A program made the position numbers and the translations under genes. The notes under the pieces are model-generated. The model was not told the origin of the DNA and did not search any database. It saw only the letters and a program-made list of their open reading frames with translations. Positions 60,298-64,000 of a DNA stretch of 64,000 nucleotides are shown here, piece by piece; within the stretch, counting starts at the first letter, position 1, and each line of letters opens with the position of its first letter. The DNA comes from an uncultured Chitinophaga sp. (GTDB lineage: Bacteria > Bacteroidota > Bacteroidia > Chitinophagales > Chitinophagaceae), in contig NZ_CALEJS010000016.1 of NCBI RefSeq assembly GCF_937898475.1, positions 620,001 to 684,000 on the forward strand, in the 5' to 3' direction.

Positions 60298-62781
60298 CTA
60301 TTGCTGCAATAAAGCAGGCAGGCTTACCAACGTATATTTTTTTTCATGAAGGAAGTTCAGCAACTTGTCGAGGTCATTCCAGCACTTGTCGGTACGCCTG
60401 GGGTCTACACCTGCATGCATCAGCAATATAAAACCATTCAACCCTGCAGGATGCTGTTGTTCATAATTGTAAACAGATTGCATGATCTCCTCACAGCTAC
60501 GGTACTGCCGCAGCTGAGGCCAGGTATAGTCTGCATTGCTCAGGGTGCCCGACGTAAAGTTTACCAGCTGTATGCCCAGTTTATTTGTCCAGGCTGCAAT
60601 GGAATCATTATACCATTCATACGGCGGCAAAAAATAAGCCGCCTGCGCCTTGCCTATTCCATGCTTAGCCATAGCCTGGTAACATTGCTGCAGGTCTGTA
60701 GTGAACTGCTGCTGTGTGACAAGGAGGCTGTCCCTCTTCACCCAGTCGTTATACAACAGGTGCTGGTCTGAATGCGGCCCCAGGTAATGGCCCTGCCGCC
60801 GCAGCTGTTGTATCAGCTGCCTGTTGACAGGATCACGGTAAAACCTGCCTGTGAAGAAAAAAGACGCGGGCACCTTGTGCTGCTCCAGTTTCCTGGCGAT
60901 AACAGTGCCGCCATCCCGGTACTCATCAGCTGTAAATACCAGCGCAAGCCTGCGCTGTGAGCTGTCTCCCCGGGTAATAGCGCCATGGCTGTACGTTGAT
61001 GCAGCTGTGCGGGTGGGTTGTGCTTCATACTCCTGCGCCGCCAGCAGGTAAACCAGGCTGGCGGTGCCATCCATCGTAGGCTCATTGGTAGAGTAATCAC
61101 CATAGTCATCATGGTACACCGCCAGGTCTGACTGGAATGGCGCATATTCATCGCCGTTATACAGTGTAATGCCAATCAGATTTTTGTAGATACTGGTGTA
61201 CACCGGCCCATCTACCAGTCCGCCATTTACCGGGTATCGGTACAGGTGACTGAACGAACTGTGCGGGTCTTCCGGGAAATCACCGCCCGCCGGCAACCCG
61301 GCCACCATGGTAGTGCCCCAGGGATTACAACCAAACAGCCAGTCTATATTGGCCTGTTCCAGGACCTGGTAACGGTTGTCTTTTGTGATATGGCGGTAAC
61401 GGTTGCACTGAATAGCAAAGGAAACGGTGAGGTTATTAGAGCACCAGATAAAAGGGATGCCCCTGTAAAAAGCATTATGCCGGGCTTTTTCCCAAACGGC
61501 GTTGATGCCTTCACGGTAGTACCGCATGGTGCTGTCCTTCATCGCAGTACCCGCTTTCGCCAGCTCATAATGGCCGAAATTATGAAAAGGATACCACTGG
61601 TAATGCCGGGCGGTATCTGCGCCCATCCAGGGAGTAAGCGGTTCCTGCCGGGCCCAGGAAAAAGCCTTCCCCAGCAGATCCTGTTTACCGGATAACTGTC
61701 CCAGCATAACGGCGCCCAGCTCCATATCGTCTACCCAGTTGTCTTCCTCATAAAAATAAGGCGCACCGCAGGGCGCGGTCTGGCATACCCCCGGATGTGC
61801 CTGCCCCAAAGCAAAGGCGGATGCAGCTTTACCAGCCAGCAGCCTGCTATATGAGCTGTCTGTGTGTTTGTAGAGAGATGCGCCCAGCGCAAAAGCGCTG
61901 GCAAATTTACCGGCTGTAGAGGCAACACCGGTACTGCGGTTCTTGTGCTGTTGAAGACCCTGCGGCTCTCCGGTACAGAAATATACCGGGCGCTCCAAAC
62001 CCTTTCCGTAACTGGCGGTATCCGCTGTGGGCAGGCGCATACCCCGGTGGTCACGGTCGTCCGCTATCTGGTTAAACAACTGGTCAGGGGCGGGATGCAT
62101 TTTTAACAGCCAATCCAGTCCCCAGCGCGCCTCATCCAGCACATCAGCCACCTGGTTGCTGCCGCTCAGACCATTGGCGGCATGGGCATCGGTAAATACC
62201 GGGCCAAAATCCCGCCAGGCAGCCAGCAGGTGATAGGTGGCATTGGCAGAAGTGGTAACATATTGCAGGTAATCACTGGCGTCGTGCCAGCCGCCTGCTA
62301 CGTCTATATGCGTGCCGTCTGGCATAGGGCCGTATACGGTAAAGCCATCGTGTGTATGACAGGAATCTTTGAGGTAAGGATTGAACCCGCTACGCTGCTG
62401 CCGCATGTATTGCAGGCAGAAATCAGCAGTGCCTTTGTAAACGTCCGCACCTATACGAAATACCGGCGAACGGCTGTTCCCGCAGGCAAGATAATAAGTG
62501 CCCGGCTGCCGGAAGCCGCTAAAGTCCAGGCGCCTGGTATGCGTAAAAGGCCCGTAAGCGCCAAAATCACGGCTGCTCTTGCCCTGCCATACTATTTTGC
62601 CACTGGCAGCATGATGGAGTGTAAAAGCAGCCGCAGGCAGGTCTGCCTTAGCACACCACACCGCCGTTTTAACACCGGCAGGCGTATATCCCAACTGGTT
62701 AATTCTTATCCATGCAGTGGCGCTGTCATTACCCGCAGCGGTAAAAGGCAGCAAAAAAAGCAGTACAGACAGTAATCGCAT
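60298..62781 (-). CDS. GH9 glycoside hydrolase fused to a CE4 polysaccharide deacetylase
   Basis: The 827-residue exported protein has a signal peptide ending near residue 16. An Ig-like cellulase N-domain follows (about 22-112), then a GH9 catalytic domain (about 115-595) with the catalytic Asp pair in GGWHDASD (167-170) and the probable acid Glu in STNEPTMDGTASL. The last domain (about 608-827) is NodB/CE4: variant motif 1 FTADE (616-620, usual TFDDG), HSDQH metal pair (670-674), PPYEW and LLMHAG. GH9 enzymes cut beta-glucans or act as exo-glucosaminidases; a deacetylase beside it suggests an N-acetylated substrate. The next gene is 21 bp away. Confidence 0.88.
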   Translation of the reverse strand: MRLLSVLLFLLPFTAAGNDSATAWIRINQLGYTPAGVKTAVWCAKADLPAAAFTLHHAASGKIVWQGKSSRDFGAYGPFTHTRRLDFSGFRQPGTYYLACGNSRSPVFRIGADVYKGTADFCLQYMRQQRSGFNPYLKDSCHTHDGFTVYGPMPDGTHIDVAGGWHDASDYLQYVTTSANATYHLLAAWRDFGPVFTDAHAANGLSGSNQVADVLDEARWGLDWLLKMHPAPDQLFNQIADDRDHRGMRLPTADTASYGKGLERPVYFCTGEPQGLQQHKNRSTGVASTAGKFASAFALGASLYKHTDSSYSRLLAGKAASAFALGQAHPGVCQTAPCGAPYFYEEDNWVDDMELGAVMLGQLSGKQDLLGKAFSWARQEPLTPWMGADTARHYQWYPFHNFGHYELAKAGTAMKDSTMRYYREGINAVWEKARHNAFYRGIPFIWCSNNLTVSFAIQCNRYRHITKDNRYQVLEQANIDWLFGCNPWGTTMVAGLPAGGDFPEDPHSSFSHLYRYPVNGGLVDGPVYTSIYKNLIGITLYNGDEYAPFQSDLAVYHDDYGDYSTNEPTMDGTASLVYLLAAQEYEAQPTRTAASTYSHGAITRGDSSQRRLALVFTADEYRDGGTVIARKLEQHKVPASFFFTGRFYRDPVNRQLIQQLRRQGHYLGPHSDQHLLYNDWVKRDSLLVTQQQFTTDLQQCYQAMAKHGIGKAQAAYFLPPYEWYNDSIAAWTNKLGIQLVNFTSGTLSNADYTWPQLRQYRSCEEIMQSVYNYEQQHPAGLNGFILLMHAGVDPRRTDKCWNDLDKLLNFLHEKKYTLVSLPALLQQ

Positions 62782-62802
62782 GACAATAAATGATAGAGAG
62801 CG

Positions 62803-64000
62803 CTACCTCACAGCCGCAAACTTTTCAAGGTTTGGCGTATACGCCCGTTTACGCTCCAGTTCGTACTGGTAAATAATATTTCCGATCTCTTTGAAAAAAG
62901 GATAACCTTCCGTTTCATATTCGTAGCGGTCATCATTCAGAATTCCGTCCCGGTTTACATAAACAGTGCCTGTGAGCATGAACTCTACATTGTTCTTAAA
63001 GTCCACAATATAAGCCGCATCGGTCAAAAACCCGAAAGCCCAGCCTGTTTTATTGAATACACGTATGTGCGGCGGTATCTTGCCTTGTCCCGCCTTGAAC
63101 ATAAAGAACTTGGTAAAGCTGTCAAAGTACTGGATGGTATCGTATTTCGGGAAATCAGACTCCCGCGGTTTGGCAGACATGTAGTGATACAGAAAACGAT
63201 AATCTTCTTTCGTCAGTTTGAAACGCTGCTTTTTAGGTACTGATTCCGGGAACAGTAACGATTGCAGCATATGCTGTATATCTTCGATCGGGAAATTGTT
63301 ATGTTTGGTAAAATCCAGCGGGGCATTGATGAGTGAGTCACGGCGGTTCAGGTGTGCATTACCGATCAGTATCTGTTTGCTGAAATCAAATGGCAGGCTG
63401 CAATAATCGGCCTGCTGGGCAAATACTTCTTTCCCGTTCTTTACAAAGCGTACCGGGTTGGTATGACGGTTACCATCCTCATCCAGCGGCATAAAACGCC
63501 TTACAATCCGTACATCTTTATACCCCCTGTCCCATAGTTTTTCATGGATGGATTGCATGCCCACAAACTCGTACAGGCGGTTATAGGCATTATTATCACT
63601 CACCAGGAAGATCTTCTTGACATAATGCGCTACAGATGGCATTCCATTCTGCGCAGTAGTGTCGCTGTACACTTTTACCTGTCCGGGGTAGGCGCTGTCT
63701 GTCAGCATTGGGGTATTCATATCAAGCCCCCGTTTATGCAGCTCATGCAGCTTTTCAAGCGCCAGCGCAGCAATCGGCATCTTTACCATGGAGGCCGGGT
63801 TGAAATAGTTATTACGGTCTACATTGAAATAGTAATGCCTGAAATGCGGACGGTTGTGTTTGTCCCGGTCTATCTGCGTATACATCAGCTGGTAACGGAA
63901 AGAATCCGGGTATTGCAAAGTGTGCTGCAAAGCAGCTGAGGCATGCTGCCTGATCAGTTTTTCCAGCAGGGTATCTGTACGTGCCTGCCCTCCTGCCCAC
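62803..64000 (-). CDS. Serine hydrolase of the class A beta-lactamase fold, cut by the window edge
   Basis: The frame stays open to the right edge (64000), so the N-terminus is missing; a TTG inside the frame at 63930 is not a real start, because coding continues upstream (TLLEKLIRQHASAA). Motifs of the penicillin-recognising fold: NPASMVKMPIAAL (Ser-x-x-Lys), FLVSDNNAYN (SDN) and FNKTGWAFGF (KTG). Such proteins may be beta-lactamases or cell-wall/peptide serine hydrolases; length and sequence point to the uncharacterised Bacteroidota group. It lies 21 bp upstream of the GH9-CE4 gene and is probably cotranscribed. Confidence 0.88.
   Translation of the reverse strand, partial: WAGGQARTDTLLEKLIRQHASAALQHTLQYPDSFRYQLMYTQIDRDKHNRPHFRHYYFNVDRNNYFNPASMVKMPIAALALEKLHELHKRGLDMNTPMLTDSAYPGQVKVYSDTTAQNGMPSVAHYVKKIFLVSDNNAYNRLYEFVGMQSIHEKLWDRGYKDVRIVRRFMPLDEDGNRHTNPVRFVKNGKEVFAQQADYCSLPFDFSKQILIGNAHLNRRDSLINAPLDFTKHNNFPIEDIQHMLQSLLFPESVPKKQRFKLTKEDYRFLYHYMSAKPRESDFPKYDTIQYFDSFTKFFMFKAGQGKIPPHIRVFNKTGWAFGFLTDAAYIVDFKNNVEFMLTGTVYVNRDGILNDDRYEYETEGYPFFKEIGNIIYQYELERKRAYTPNLEKFAAVR

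Noticed and set aside
62803..63930. A complete serine hydrolase gene starting with TTG at 63930
   Set aside because: The same frame continues without a stop to the window edge with protein-like sequence, so the gene is truncated by the window rather than starting at TTG.

Overview
The window looks like chromosomal DNA of a Bacteroidota bacterium, most likely Chitinophagaceae and close to Chitinophaga. The reasons are the SusC/SusD pairs, the type IX secretion and gliding genes gldKLMN and porZ, several promoters of the Bacteroidota form TAnnTTTG (two or three with a TTG 19-20 bp upstream), few Shine-Dalgarno sequences, and family pairings typical of the phylum (nadC with DUF4783, hemD with DUF4271, rsfS-ftsH-LUD, porZ-recO). 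The genus is inferred from memory of these families. I see no rRNA, tRNA, CRISPR array or prophage.

Layout. 1-11,729 is accessory: on the minus strand a degenerate IS1016/IS1595-like transposase homologue, two SusC-SusD pairs, and the 5' third of another SusC. 11,969-28,884 is mostly housekeeping: an RND/MMPL exporter, porZ, recO, lpxH, a lipoprotein, a LUD protein, ftsH, rsfS, birA, a GT39 membrane protein, an aldo/keto reductase, a SUI1/YciH protein, a lipid kinase, nadC and a DUF4783 gene. 29,238-34,776 holds gpmI, a decayed lipoprotein/outer-membrane-protein locus, a lipoprotein gene, uvrC and a DinB gene. 34,893-39,721 is gldK-gldL-gldM-gldN on the minus strand. 40,017-47,696 holds a DUF255/thioredoxin-like gene, hemD, DUF4271, hemW and a large FtsX permease. 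48,393-52,330 is a small sugar locus: GH172, exported aldose epimerase and a divergent LacI regulator. 52,470-64,000 holds a deoxyhypusine-synthase-like gene, a PepSY-like protein, a DUF479 gene, a DUF2911 gene, a trans-sulfuration enzyme, a TIGR02757 gene, a DUF6263-like gene, a small unknown, a membrane fatty-acid-hydroxylase-like protein, a GH9 plus CE4 fusion, and a serine hydrolase cut by the window edge.

How the parts fit. gldKLMN encodes the motor and ring of the type IX secretion system, and PorZ is a surface component of the same machinery that itself ends in a sorting domain. SusC/SusD pairs import ligands, while GH172, the epimerase and GH9-CE4 process glycans outside the cytoplasm.

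The most unusual material is between the genes: three copies of a hairpin module that may be a small RNA or antisense terminator, TTAAC direct repeats with 11-bp phasing, TTTGAA/TTCAAA repeat blocks just upstream of four genes for exported proteins, and long hyphenated inverted repeats at convergent gene ends. The transposase homologue appears to have lost its catalytic triad while keeping an open frame.
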